Shown here: one piece after another, positions 43,089-51,895 of the stretch
Position numbering within the stretch: position 1 is the first letter of the stretch
Layout of the letters: every line of letters starts with the position of its first letter
Source: Micromonospora sp. NBC_01813
Lineage (GTDB): Bacteria > Actinomycetota > Actinomycetes > Mycobacteriales > Micromonosporaceae
Assembly (NCBI RefSeq): GCF_035917335.1
Contig: NZ_CP109067.1
Span: 4,773,001 to 4,837,000, forward strand
DNA: 64,000 nucleotides
Direction of reading: 5' to 3'
The notes under the pieces: model-generated
The model's database searches: none
Seen by the model: the letters and a program-made list of their open reading frames with translations, nothing else
Told to the model about the DNA's origin: nothing
Made by a program: the position numbers and the translations under genes

Positions 43089-44080
43089 ACGCAGCAGCCC
43101 TGCCCGCCGCCCGACCACAGCGGACCGACCTCCCGGCCGACACACCAGCCACCATCCGCAGCCTCAAACGCATCCGGTGGGCGGTCCGAGCCACCCTGAT
43201 CCTCGGTGTGATCGCCTCCGTGGCCGCAAACGTCCTACACGCCCAACCCCACCCGATCAGTCAGACCATCGCCGCCTGGCCTCCGGTGGCGCTGCTACTC
43301 ACCGTCGAACTGATCTCCCGCGTCCCGGTCCACCGCAAACTCCTGGCCGCCGCGCGGCTGATCGCCACCACCGCCATCGCCGGCATCGCCGCCTGGGTCT
43401 CCTACCACCACATGGTCGGAGTCGCCTCCCGCTACGGAGAAACCGGCCTATCGGCCTACCTGCTACCCGTCTCAGTGGACGGCCTCATCGTAGTGGCCAG
43501 CATCAGCCTGGTCGAACTATCGGCACGGCTCCAAACTGGCCCAACCCGCCCCGGCGGCGACGCCGCCCGCACCACACCAAAACATGAGGCGCCGCAACAC
43601 GCCGATCACGAGGCGATGACGTCGTCCGTCAACCCGCCTGGCACCCCCACGGGCAGTGCACTAGCCGACGACATGGTGATCGGCGAACCACCGCCGGCCG
43701 ATCCGGCCGACCACACACCAAGCCACCAGCCCGAGCCCGCAGGCAACCTCGACACGGCTGCGCACAACGACCCCGACAGCAAACCGCGTTCCACCGGGGC
43801 CCACCGCGACGACGAACCGAATCGCGGTCACGACAGCAGCGACGACAAAAACCCTGGCGAAAAGGCTCGGCAGCGGCGGCGCCGCGGCGCCACCAGGAAG
43901 GCCGTCATCGACGCCTACAGGAAAGACCCGACCCGGCACCCGACCACCATCGCTGAGACGGTCGGCACCTCTGAACGCACGGTACGCCGATACCTGGACG
44001 AGTTCCGCGCCAGCCCCGGCAAGAATTCGCCGAACGGCACCAACGGGGCGCAGCACGCCCACAACGGCACCGCTCGGTAG
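43085..44080 (+). CDS. DUF2637 membrane protein with C-terminal helix-turn-helix
   Basis: 331 residues, ATGA overlap with the previous stop. About four membrane helices in residues 30-145, including 'VLLTVELISRVPVH'-like and 'LLPVSVDGLIVVASISL' segments, match the DUF2637 family. It is frequent on actinomycete plasmids and integrative elements and related to Spd spread proteins. After a polar linker, 'RKAVIDAYRKDPTRHPTTIA...SERTVRRYL' forms a helix-turn-helix near the C-terminus. It may couple membrane position to DNA binding. It ends the operon; a hairpin follows at 44155. Confidence 0.75.
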   Translation: MNAAALPAARPQRTDLPADTPATIRSLKRIRWAVRATLILGVIASVAANVLHAQPHPISQTIAAWPPVALLLTVELISRVPVHRKLLAAARLIATTAIAGIAAWVSYHHMVGVASRYGETGLSAYLLPVSVDGLIVVASISLVELSARLQTGPTRPGGDAARTTPKHEAPQHADHEAMTSSVNPPGTPTGSALADDMVIGEPPPADPADHTPSHQPEPAGNLDTAAHNDPDSKPRSTGAHRDDEPNRGHDSSDDKNPGEKARQRRRRGATRKAVIDAYRKDPTRHPTTIAETVGTSERTVRRYLDEFRASPGKNSPNGTNGAQHAHNGTAR

Positions 44081-44396
44081 CCCACAGGCGCGACGAACAC
44101 TGCCAGACGCCCGCCGCGGATCCCTGCCGTCGCTGGATCGGCGACAGGGTACGCTCCGGACATCGTTGTCCGGAAACACAAAAAGGGCCAGAATTCTCTC
44201 TCTCGCCGAACAGCGTCGGCCGTGACCCTGAAATCGTGTGACTTTCGGTTTAGTTGACTTTCGGTGCCAGTTGGCACTGCGGTCGACGCGCTGCCAAGCG
44301 AAGGCGCACCTGCGATCCAGCTTGACTACCCTGTGTAACGACCAGCGACAGAACCTGTGCCCGGATCTGCCGAGTTGAGTGCGTTCAAATTGATGC
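44081..44396. other. Convergent intergenic region with hairpin
   Basis: Between the DUF2637 gene and a convergent minus-strand gene. It contains a perfect 8-bp hairpin TCCGGACA-TCGT-TGTCCGGA (44155-44174) and a weaker one just before it, and is more AT-rich than its surroundings. No gene is supported. Confidence 0.5.
44155..44174 (+). terminator. Hairpin after the Tad/Flp operon
   Basis: Perfect 8-bp stem with loop TCGT, 75 bases past the last gene of the operon. It is followed by an A-run rather than T-run, so its terminator role is tentative. Confidence 0.45.
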
Positions 44397-45353
44397 TCAC
44401 GCCGCGTCGTCCGAGCCATTACCGAATTCCTCTAGCTCGGCTAGTGCATGGCACATTCGCCCAATCAGCGACATTGCTCGTGGGCGCGGTAGGTCAATCA
44501 CGTTATGAGCAAATTCGTTTCGCACGAACTTGAACGCTGTTCTAAGCTCGCTACGCAAGATCTTTGCGCCGGTGTTCAGAAGACTTTGCGTCGCTGACCC
44601 CTGGAAGAACCCATCGACGAGGCGGATACCATATTCCGCCGAGCCGGTGAGCGATCGGATCCGCGACTCGATGATGACGCCCAACTCGCGCACGGCGGTG
44701 TCATACATGCCTGAATCGATGAGTGGCTGGATCCGGGCCTGTGCCCGCTGCGGAATCTCCAAGCCCTTGGCCCAAATAGCGTCGAGTGCGTTCCAGCCAT
44801 CGTCTGTCAGGCTGATCATGTGGCCAGGGACGACACCGAGCCAGTCGCGTGGCTCGTCGTTCGGATCGACATAGTCGTCATAGGTCTCCAGCAGGGGAAG
44901 TGAGACAGGAACCCACTGGCCGTCGACCATCTCGCCGAGCCTGTCCAGCACATCGCAGTCATGCCTGGGCAAACTGCCACGCTGATCCAACCCCAAGAGG
45001 TGTTGACGCAATTGATCGCGACGTCGTTTTTCATGCTCGCGACGCGTCAACGGTTGGACTCCAGCGACTAGTCCTCGTTCATGCGCGTCGACAAGGCCTT
45101 CGTGCCAGATGGCGCAGTGATACGACCTTTCATCGTACGGGTTGCCATAGCGACCGTACCGTGGCGCTAAGAGCAACGCACATTGGTCGATGTCGTCGAC
45201 CACCTCGAATTCTGTCTGCTGCGGGAAGCTGCCCAACGTCACGACCGCCGTCTCCCAGCCGTGCTCCAGCGGATAGGCTGGCCAATCCGCGTGGATGGCC
45301 ATCACGCCCCTTGATGTCATGCCGAAGTATCCCGGGTGCTCCTCCAGCCCCAT
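44397..45353 (-). CDS. Protein with C-terminal HEPN-like domain (TIGR02391/Ymh-like)
   Basis: 318 residues, ATG with GAGG upstream. The N-terminal half is unrecognised and Trp/Tyr-rich. The C-terminal 110 residues, with 'GIRLVDGFFQGSA' and RNEFAH (278-283), look like the TIGR02391 family. RX4H is the catalytic signature of HEPN RNases found in abortive infection and toxin systems. If active it would cleave RNA under some trigger sensed by the N-terminal half (inference). It stands alone on the minus strand with no obvious antitoxin partner. Confidence 0.6.
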   Translation of the reverse strand: MGLEEHPGYFGMTSRGVMAIHADWPAYPLEHGWETAVVTLGSFPQQTEFEVVDDIDQCALLLAPRYGRYGNPYDERSYHCAIWHEGLVDAHERGLVAGVQPLTRREHEKRRRDQLRQHLLGLDQRGSLPRHDCDVLDRLGEMVDGQWVPVSLPLLETYDDYVDPNDEPRDWLGVVPGHMISLTDDGWNALDAIWAKGLEIPQRAQARIQPLIDSGMYDTAVRELGVIIESRIRSLTGSAEYGIRLVDGFFQGSATQSLLNTGAKILRSELRTAFKFVRNEFAHNVIDLPRPRAMSLIGRMCHALAELEEFGNGSDDAA

Positions 45354-45431
45354 GCCCGCCTCATCTTCGTAGACCGTACCGTGGCATGAGCCAGATTAGC
45401 CCTATGTCTTGACCCTCGAGACCCCGACTTC

Positions 45432-45584
45432 GTGGGCACGCCTCCACAGCCCGGCTGGAGCCAGACCGAGGATCGGTTCACTCATCTGGGCTACCGCTAC
45501 CGGCTCGAACAACTGCTGCAATCGGCACCCAACTATACGGGTGGCGGCGGCTGGCCGAGTGGACTCATTGTGACACGTCCGTGA
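45432..45584 (+). pseudogene. Possible coding remnant
   Basis: A 50-codon plus-strand frame ('PGWSQTEDRFTHLGYRYRLE...') has protein-like composition but no ribosome site, and overlaps the tail of the YaaC-like gene. It reads like the C-terminus of a lost gene. Low confidence. Confidence 0.2.
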
Positions 45585-46617
45585 TCGTCTGGAGCAGCAG
45601 TTCCGGCGCTGCGGTCAACGCCTCACCGAGTAGTTGCTCGATCGGTACCGCAGATTTACTGCTGTCGACGGAGATATGGTCTGCCCATGCCTCTGGTTGG
45701 TATCGGGCGAGCATCGACAACGCGTACAGGACAGCCCACCACGCCATGACTGGGTGGAGGGAGTCTGCGTTCACGCCAACAGCGGGGAAGACGTATCGAT
45801 CATGCAGGCGGTAGAGAGTACTGTGCACGAGCGCCTCGGCGGTGCGCTCGTGATAGCTGCTTCGACTGGAAGGATACTCCATGTGGACGGTTCCGCCCTG
45901 GCCATCGGGATACACACCCTTAACGTAAATCGCAGATTGCCCAGCGAGCTTCGGGTACTGGCTCAGGAAGGCTTCCAGCGTTGGCGCTGGGCCCGCGTGT
46001 TGGGGCGGCGGCATGATGTCGGTCGGAATGCCTCTGACGATGAGCCGCACGGGTGGCGCCGTCTGAGCCTCATGCAGCACGCTGAGCTCATCGACGCTCA
46101 CTGGCAGTGGGGCCGCACTGACTGAGCGGTCCAAGGGGAACAAGCTGCCCTCAGGCAGGGTGTTCCACAGCCCTCCCAGCGACACCGGCGCGGTGCCGCC
46201 CCAAGTCGGCGAGTTCAGGATCTTCGACAGGCGGGTGAAGCTACCTGCGACGGTATTGTCGCCGAATAGTTGGACCTTGGCGATGGGGCCGGCGAGCGTA
46301 GAGGGGTTGGCCTTGATGCCGTGCCCGACCAAGGGGTAGTCGTTGTTGTGGACGTGCTTGGCGGCGGCTGCGATGGCTCTGCCGCCCTGCGAAAGGGCGT
46401 AGAACAGCAACAGCGGGCGGGTCGCGACACCCACGTTCGCGGCGGCGGTGAACATCTGCTGCGCCTGTTCGAGCGCGGCGACATAGGTCTTCCGGCGGCC
46501 CCCCTTGATGCCGGCGGGCGGCTCGGCCCGGGTTGACCGAAGTGCCGCCCACACAAGATCGATGCCTACCTGCGCTGCCACCCGACGATCGTCTGCTATG
46601 TCCCGATGGGATGCCAA
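45565..46617 (-). CDS. YaaC-like protein
   Basis: 350 residues. The N-terminal segment 'RKTYVAALEQAQQMFTAAAN' followed by 'LLLFYALSQGGRAIAAAAK' is typical of the YaaC family (first described in Bacillus, function unknown). The C-terminal part, with 'MAWWAVLYALSMLARYQPEAW', is also helix-rich, as in YaaC. No ATG is available at the front; the longest form starts at TTG with no clear ribosome site, and a GTG about 12 codons in is an alternative, so the start is uncertain. Confidence 0.65.
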   Translation of the reverse strand: MASHRDIADDRRVAAQVGIDLVWAALRSTRAEPPAGIKGGRRKTYVAALEQAQQMFTAAANVGVATRPLLLFYALSQGGRAIAAAAKHVHNNDYPLVGHGIKANPSTLAGPIAKVQLFGDNTVAGSFTRLSKILNSPTWGGTAPVSLGGLWNTLPEGSLFPLDRSVSAAPLPVSVDELSVLHEAQTAPPVRLIVRGIPTDIMPPPQHAGPAPTLEAFLSQYPKLAGQSAIYVKGVYPDGQGGTVHMEYPSSRSSYHERTAEALVHSTLYRLHDRYVFPAVGVNADSLHPVMAWWAVLYALSMLARYQPEAWADHISVDSSKSAVPIEQLLGEALTAAPELLLQTITDVSQ

Positions 46618-46989
46618 CCGATTTCGGCACCGTCTCTGTGGACTCCCTCGGTGGCGCCGTTACGGAAAGGGGCGGTGATCCGCCCGCGTCTCTTGGCCAG
46701 GGGCGGCGGTACATTCATGCCGCGAACCAACCGTTACCGTGAGTAACGGAGGTGCTGTGTTGTAGCTTTCCGGACGTGCCGAAGAGCGTGCATCCGATCT
46801 TGGTGATGTTCCGTGTTCCTTCATCTGCGAATGCGGGTGTTCGGAAGATAGAGGGTGCTCGCCGGCTTACGGTTCCCGCAGAATCGTCCATTCTGAGTCT
46901 CGGCCAGCGGCGAACTATCTGAGGATCAGCAGGTTCATCCTGGCGTGACGGACAGGCGCGACACGGCTGCCCTGACAGTGGTTGCGCGA
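46618..46989. other. Intergenic region with small palindrome
   Basis: About 370 bases between two minus-strand genes. It contains the perfect inverted repeat CCGTTAC-CGTGA-GTAACGG (46731-46749), a candidate terminator or operator. A 48-codon plus-strand frame from about 46776 has no recognisable features. Confidence 0.4.
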
Positions 46990-47478
46990 CTACTTATCGC
47001 TGCCAACGGCCCGGCGGACGGCCTGCCGAAAGTCATCTACGGCCTTTACGACATCTCTCACAACAGGTTCATCGCCACTGATAAGATTTCCGAATCGCAA
47101 CGTATTATCATACTTTTCTCGGTACGCAAGGCCGACATCCGCCTCCACAAGCTTCATCCATGCGTCTAGGACGTTGGACTCGGCCAGTAGACGCAGTTCT
47201 GCCGTGATCTCTCCTCGAGTGGCGACAGCTGACGGGCGACCCTGCCGGTCAGCCATCGGATCCGAGAGACCGTCAAGCCTTGCCGCAACGTCTTCAACGT
47301 AGGTCAAGGCCTTCAGGTACAGGGCGCTGCGTAGATCATTGAGCCGACTACCGCTCGCCAGCCGCGCCGATTGTCGTGCTGCTAGCGTTGGCCCGAAGAC
47401 CGCGCCAGCGACACCGGCAAGAGCGGCGACGGCAGTGCCAGCCACGCCATACAGAGCAACCGTTACCGTAGGATCCAC
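46990..47478 (-). CDS. Small membrane-anchored protein of unknown function
   Basis: 162 residues from a GTG. One N-terminal membrane helix ('VALYGVAGTAVAALAGVAGA') is followed by a helical, probably coiled cytoplasmic part ('ALYLKALTYVEDVAARLDGL'). The pattern is common in orphan actinomycete proteins of unknown role. No ribosome site is clear, and a leaderless message is possible because TATGTA lies about 14 bases upstream of the start. Confidence 0.5.
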   Translation of the reverse strand: MDPTVTVALYGVAGTAVAALAGVAGAVFGPTLAARQSARLASGSRLNDLRSALYLKALTYVEDVAARLDGLSDPMADRQGRPSAVATRGEITAELRLLAESNVLDAWMKLVEADVGLAYREKYDNTLRFGNLISGDEPVVRDVVKAVDDFRQAVRRAVGSDK

Positions 47479-47625
47479 TGGTCAAGGGTACATATCCGAC
47501 GCTACAACAAACTGTAACCGCTTGTGTGCGATACCTCATCCTTGGGGGAGTGCACTCATCTGCCGCCGATCGCGCTTGCCGACGAGGCGTTTTGAGAGAC
47601 GGGAGGCTGTAGTACGATCTCGGCC

Positions 47626-48513
47626 GTGCGTACCACCCCGCTGGCTTCGATCGATATGGGCGTGGTCTTCCCGCAGTTGCGTGGGTTCGCGCGGACGACT
47701 ATCCGGCTGCATCCACGCAAGGGCTCGCCGTCGGTCGAGCAGAGCTCCGTGGGCGGGCCGCTGCTGTGGCCGGCGAACGAGACCTGGCCAACCTGTGACG
47801 GTGAAGGTCTGGACGATCATCCAGCCGAGGCTGGAGTGCCACTCGTGCCGGTCCTACAACTGCTCGCCGACGATGTGCCCGAGCTGCCATTTCCGGAGGG
47901 CTCGGACGTGCTGCAGGTGCTGTGGTGCCCGTTTGACCATGATCCGTGGAGTGCTCCGCTTCCGCGGTTGCGCTGGCGGCGACGATCAGCGATCGGACCC
48001 CGACTGACGGCGATGCCCCCGCCACACGAGGACGCCGATGGGTGGTATGTGCCCGGCGCGTGCGTCGTCGATCCCGAGCGGGTGGTCGAGTACCCGTCGT
48101 ACGACCTGCCGCGCGAGGTGTGGTCGCAGATTCGGGAAGCGGCGCGTCGGGTCGAGGCTGACCACGGCTGGGAGTACGAAACCGACCTGGCGGTCGCTTC
48201 CGGGATCAAAGTCGGCGGCTACCCCGGGTGGACGCAGTCGCCTGACTGGCCGGTCTGCATGTGCGGGGTTCGGATGGAGCATCTGCTCACCATTGCCAGC
48301 TGGGAGTTCAGCCGGGGCGACGAGCGGCGTTGGGTCCCGCTGGAGGACCGGCCCGCAATGATCGGCTGGGGCTTCGACAGTCCGGATGACCATCCATGGC
48401 GGTCACTTCAGAACCCGGCGGGACTGATGCTCGGCGACGCTGGCGGCGTCTACGTCTTCGTCTGCACATCATGTCCAGAGCGTCCCCACGACTACCGATT
48501 CGACTGCTCCTGA
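47626..48513 (+). CDS. DUF1963 (YwqG-like) protein
   Basis: 295 residues from a GTG. 'GGPLLWPANETWPTC' and the C-terminal 'LMLGDAGGVYVFVCTSCPER' are hallmarks of the DUF1963/YwqG family, where a Gly-Asp-Ala/Gly-Gly stretch precedes a Cys pair. Relatives occur among immunity-like proteins next to polymorphic toxins, but no toxin gene is near. A GGGAGG about 20 bases upstream is far for a ribosome site. Confidence 0.7.
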   Translation: MRTTPLASIDMGVVFPQLRGFARTTIRLHPRKGSPSVEQSSVGGPLLWPANETWPTCDGEGLDDHPAEAGVPLVPVLQLLADDVPELPFPEGSDVLQVLWCPFDHDPWSAPLPRLRWRRRSAIGPRLTAMPPPHEDADGWYVPGACVVDPERVVEYPSYDLPREVWSQIREAARRVEADHGWEYETDLAVASGIKVGGYPGWTQSPDWPVCMCGVRMEHLLTIASWEFSRGDERRWVPLEDRPAMIGWGFDSPDDHPWRSLQNPAGLMLGDAGGVYVFVCTSCPERPHDYRFDCS

Positions 48514-48610
48514 CTCGACAGGAGTCACCGACAGCGTCCGAACCGGCATCCGGATCTGGCCGCCGATCGCGCTCGAAGCGCGCGGATTGCAACGCGTCTA
48601 TGGTAGCCGG

Positions 48611-49081
48611 ATGCTTGACCTGAGCAGGCTGGACCTGGAGGAGATCGCCGCCGCGCTCGAGGACCAGACCGACTACGAGCACCGATGGCTGATCAACCCG
48701 CAGACCGGCGAGATCGTGTTCTGGACGACGGACGGCGGCATCGACGGATACGCGCCCGTCGACCTTGACGACCTCGACCTGGTCGGTATTGACCCCCTAC
48801 CGCCCTACGTCTGGTACCAGGACATGGCCGACTTCGCCGAACGGATCAGTGACGCGGCGGCCGGCCGCAGGCTCGTCCGAGCGATCCAGGGCAGGGGCGC
48901 CTTCCGCCGGTTCAAGAACGAGTTGCATGAGGAGTTTCCGCACCTCCTGCCGGCGTGGTATACGTTCCGCGACATGCGCGCCAAGCGGCGGGCGGTGGAA
49001 TGGCTGGTCGACAATGCGCTGGTCGACGACGAGGCGGGCGAGCGGTTTGTGGCCCAGCACCCAGATCCCGACCTACCCTGA
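48611..49081 (+). CDS. UPF0158 family protein
   Basis: 156 residues from the ATG at 48611; the upstream TTG adds nothing conserved. 'LEEIAAALEDQ', 'WLINPQTGEIVFWT', 'DMADFAERISD' and 'GRGAFRRFKNEL' follow the UPF0158 pattern. The family has unknown function and often lies near stress or immunity genes. It follows the DUF1963 gene by about 100 bases on the same strand. Confidence 0.75.
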   Translation: MLDLSRLDLEEIAAALEDQTDYEHRWLINPQTGEIVFWTTDGGIDGYAPVDLDDLDLVGIDPLPPYVWYQDMADFAERISDAAAGRRLVRAIQGRGAFRRFKNELHEEFPHLLPAWYTFRDMRAKRRAVEWLVDNALVDDEAGERFVAQHPDPDLP

Positions 49082-49252
49082 GCCGGCACTTGCGCCACGC
49101 GGCCTCCTGTACGCGAACGCACGGATCTGCCGCGAGGAGGAGCGGCGCCGCTGGAGATCCAGCGCCTTACGTAGGAGCCCTTCGCGAGCTGTGTGCTATG
49201 TTGCTGGGCTGCCCTCCAGGCGGCTTTACCAGCTTGACCGAAAGGCATCGCA

Positions 49253-50662
49253 GTGTCGACGGCCGTGCCCCCGACCCGCCCTGAGGATCAAACGCCGATA
49301 CCACTCGACCGGACGTTCGGTACTGCCAACGCCGCAATCCTTCTGCACGAGGGGGCAATCCACGTCGGCGGACTCGGACCCACGAACGGTGTCATCGAGA
49401 TGACCTGTACCCCGGCACCACGGATTCGGTGGAAAATTGATGATCATCATGGAAATGGGATCAGCGTAGACCAGCGCACGCCCGACCTGATCATTCGCCA
49501 TAGAGACCATGACTGGGTTCTGCACGGGCATCGCGCCACCACACAAGAAGGGTGGATCAACGACGCCCAGTTCGGCGGACCGGATGCCCGGCTGCGCTGC
49601 GTACGCGTGGCTTGGATGAATCTGCCGAAAATCACCGGGCCCATCGTGCTGACGGAACAAATGCCGCAGGGGCATCGTTCCCGTTGGACTGGCCGATGGC
49701 AGTTGAAGGTCGATGGCTGGCACATCACCCTTGACTCACGGCCTGACCACACCGATGTCACGTCCGAGGCCCGGCACAAACGGCTATATGTTCTGACCCA
49801 CGCGATGGAGATCCGCCGGGCCGATAACGAAGACTTCACCGTCGACCAGGCCAACTCGCTGCTCGAGCAACTTCGCATTACATTCTCGTTTGCCTTCGGC
49901 TACTGGACCGCGCCGGTACTTCCCCGGGGCTATGACAAGGACGACCGGGTCGTATGGGAACGTTGGGCGGCTCCGATCTGCGAACCCTACCGTCGTACCG
50001 CGTCGGCGTGGCTCTACCCAGGCAGACCCGAGGACCTGACCGAACTGGCCCGCCGCGCAATACCCGCGCTCGCCGATCGCAGCCGGAGGGGAGCAACCCG
50101 CTTGCAGATGCAACTCGCGGTCTCATCCGTGGAGAGCGGCTTCGTCGAGCAGCGAATCCTGACCGCAGCCCCGGCAGTGGAAAATCTGAGCTGGGTGCGC
50201 CTAGTCGTTCGGCCGCAAAGCAGCCAGCGTACGCACAGAGGCTGGACCCGGGACGAATACAAGAACCACACTGCCGAGGACCGGCTGCGATACCTGTTGC
50301 AAGAGGCGTGCATTCCGACCGACATCGACCCCATGCAGTTCCCCGCTCTCGCGGCATTCACTGCGCGTGACCGCACTGACGGCCCTACCGCAGTGACGCG
50401 CATACGTAATCGCCTGGTGCATCCGAAGTCAGCTTACGAACTATCCGAGCACCACGGGCAAATAGAGGAGGCCTGGCTGCTGCAACGCCGCTATCTCACC
50501 CTGCTTATTCTGCACGACATCGGCTACCGCGGTGGCGTCGTGGATCCGATGAACCGCGTCGCGTGGGACGCCCACCCAGTGCCCTGGCTCGCCGGCTCGG
50601 TCAATCCATCGATGCCATTGGGCGGAAATGCGAATCGGCCTAGGCGCCCTGGCCGAGCGTAG
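49253..50662 (+). CDS. Large protein with C-terminal HEPN-like RX4H motif (ApeA-like)
   Basis: 469 residues from a GTG with AAAGG upstream. A beta-rich N-terminal half ('GWINDAQFGG', 'GRWQLKVDGWHITLDSRP') leads to a helical C-terminal half containing RNRLVH (385-390) within 'TRIRNRLVHPKSAYELSE'. This layout resembles ApeA-type single-gene abortive-infection proteins: a sensor-like N-terminus and a HEPN RNase at the end. The assignment is by motif and architecture only. It is monocistronic, with a hairpin 27 bases after the stop, fitting a stand-alone defence gene. Confidence 0.55.
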   Translation: MSTAVPPTRPEDQTPIPLDRTFGTANAAILLHEGAIHVGGLGPTNGVIEMTCTPAPRIRWKIDDHHGNGISVDQRTPDLIIRHRDHDWVLHGHRATTQEGWINDAQFGGPDARLRCVRVAWMNLPKITGPIVLTEQMPQGHRSRWTGRWQLKVDGWHITLDSRPDHTDVTSEARHKRLYVLTHAMEIRRADNEDFTVDQANSLLEQLRITFSFAFGYWTAPVLPRGYDKDDRVVWERWAAPICEPYRRTASAWLYPGRPEDLTELARRAIPALADRSRRGATRLQMQLAVSSVESGFVEQRILTAAPAVENLSWVRLVVRPQSSQRTHRGWTRDEYKNHTAEDRLRYLLQEACIPTDIDPMQFPALAAFTARDRTDGPTAVTRIRNRLVHPKSAYELSEHHGQIEEAWLLQRRYLTLLILHDIGYRGGVVDPMNRVAWDAHPVPWLAGSVNPSMPLGGNANRPRRPGRA

Positions 50663-50688
50663 CCGACCAATGTTGGAGTGGCCGGTCC

Positions 50689-50710
50689 GCTTGCGCTAAC
50701 CCCCGCAAGC
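50689..50710. terminator. Hairpin between convergent genes
   Basis: Perfect 7-bp stem GCTTGCG/CGCAAGC with an 8-base loop, 27 bases after the HEPN-like gene. Able to serve transcripts from both sides. Confidence 0.5.
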
Positions 50711-50934
50711 CGCCGAGAGAAGATCAGAAAAATTTGCGCACGTGACCACACAGTTCTCGCAAGGGGGCCGACCAACCCGATGGCAAGCACGGTAGTCGTC
50801 GTTGTCAGCATCCTCATCTGCCGCCAACCGCGCGTCATGCAACGCGACGGTGTGCGGCGCGGTAGGCACCCGGGACGGGGATACCGTCGACCGTCGCCGG
50901 CTCTGGTGAAGGCGGGCATGACGGGCGCCGTCCG

Positions 50935-51459
50935 TCAGTAGACGTACTGGTCGCAGTCGAGCCACAGACAGAGGTCAGCCAGTCGCCGCATCGTCTCGGC
51001 GGTGAGATGGATACGGGGTGTCGTCACCAGGATGTCGCCGGCCCCGTCTCGTCCGGAGTGCATCTCGATCACGACATTGACCCCGGCCCGGAGCCCCAGC
51101 ACCTGCCGGGCGTATGCCAGCCCTTCGGCGTGGGGATCGAGGACATCGAGCAACTCCCTGAGAACAAGCTCGGTGTCGTACTCCTCCCGCTGCGGCACGT
51201 CGACGTACCAGCCGCTTGACCTGTGAACGCGCTGACCCACGGCTTCGCCGCGTCGGTGAATCCGCGTGGGCTCCAGTCCGACCAGCCGCGTCACGTGCGC
51301 CGGATCGAAGTCCAGCCCATCGGCATCTTCGACAGGCGCCACCGTCAGGTAGGCGCGTTGAGTGCACCTGACCACCGCAGGGCCGGTGCCGCCCTGGTCT
51401 TCGTCGTTGCCCACGATTCCGAGAGCATACGATCCCGGGAAGGTCCCCGGGTCCACCAT
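50935..51459 (-). CDS. DUF4279-family protein
   Basis: 174 residues from the ATG at 51459. The conserved part begins later ('RAYLTVAPVEDADGLDFDP', then 'VTRLVGLEPTRIHRRGEAVG' and 'SSGWYVDVP') and matches DUF4279, a small family common among putative immunity proteins. A GTG at 51375 just before that part could be the real start and would leave room for a promoter between it and the divergent gene at 51485. Function unknown. Confidence 0.65.
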   Translation of the reverse strand: MVDPGTFPGSYALGIVGNDEDQGGTGPAVVRCTQRAYLTVAPVEDADGLDFDPAHVTRLVGLEPTRIHRRGEAVGQRVHRSSGWYVDVPQREEYDTELVLRELLDVLDPHAEGLAYARQVLGLRAGVNVVIEMHSGRDGAGDILVTTPRIHLTAETMRRLADLCLWLDCDQYVY

Positions 51460-51484
51460 TGCTGGCTCGCGCAAGGATGTGACG

Positions 51485-51895
51485 GTGCGCCACGAGCATC
51501 ATGTCTTCCACAACCCGCCGTCGGCGACGCCGGTCGAGGTACGCGCAGCGCTCGATCGCGGCGACCTTCCAGCCGCACTGGATTCCATGGTTGGCGCCAC
51601 ACTGTACGGCGATGGAGACTGGAGAGAGCTGCAGGAGCTGCATCTCCAGCTGCTCGCGCACGACGACGACCAAGTCAGCGCCCTTGCCGCAACGTGTCTG
51701 GGCCATCTGGCGAGGGTCTATCGTCAGATGGACGAAGGCCGAGTAGTCGCCGCGCTGCGCCGAGCCCGGTCGATTCCACACATCAGTGGTCGGGCTGCCA
51801 ACGCGCTGGAAGACATAGAAGTCTTTCTACATCCGCAACGTGCACGTTGGCGGGGACGCTTGTGGAGATCTGTCCGTCCTTGGACGTGGATCTGA
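51485..51895 (+). CDS. HEAT-repeat-like small protein
   Basis: 136 residues from a GTG with AAGGA 7 bases upstream; the longer open frame is antisense shadow of the DUF4279 gene. 'LDSMVGATLYGDGDWRELQE', 'AALAATCLGHLARVY'-like and 'GRAANALEDIEVFLHP' segments are paired helices as in HEAT/ARM-type solenoids, often used by toxin-immunity proteins. It is divergent from DUF4279; the two may share a promoter region. Confidence 0.6.
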   Translation: MRHEHHVFHNPPSATPVEVRAALDRGDLPAALDSMVGATLYGDGDWRELQELHLQLLAHDDDQVSALAATCLGHLARVYRQMDEGRVVAALRRARSIPHISGRAANALEDIEVFLHPQRARWRGRLWRSVRPWTWI

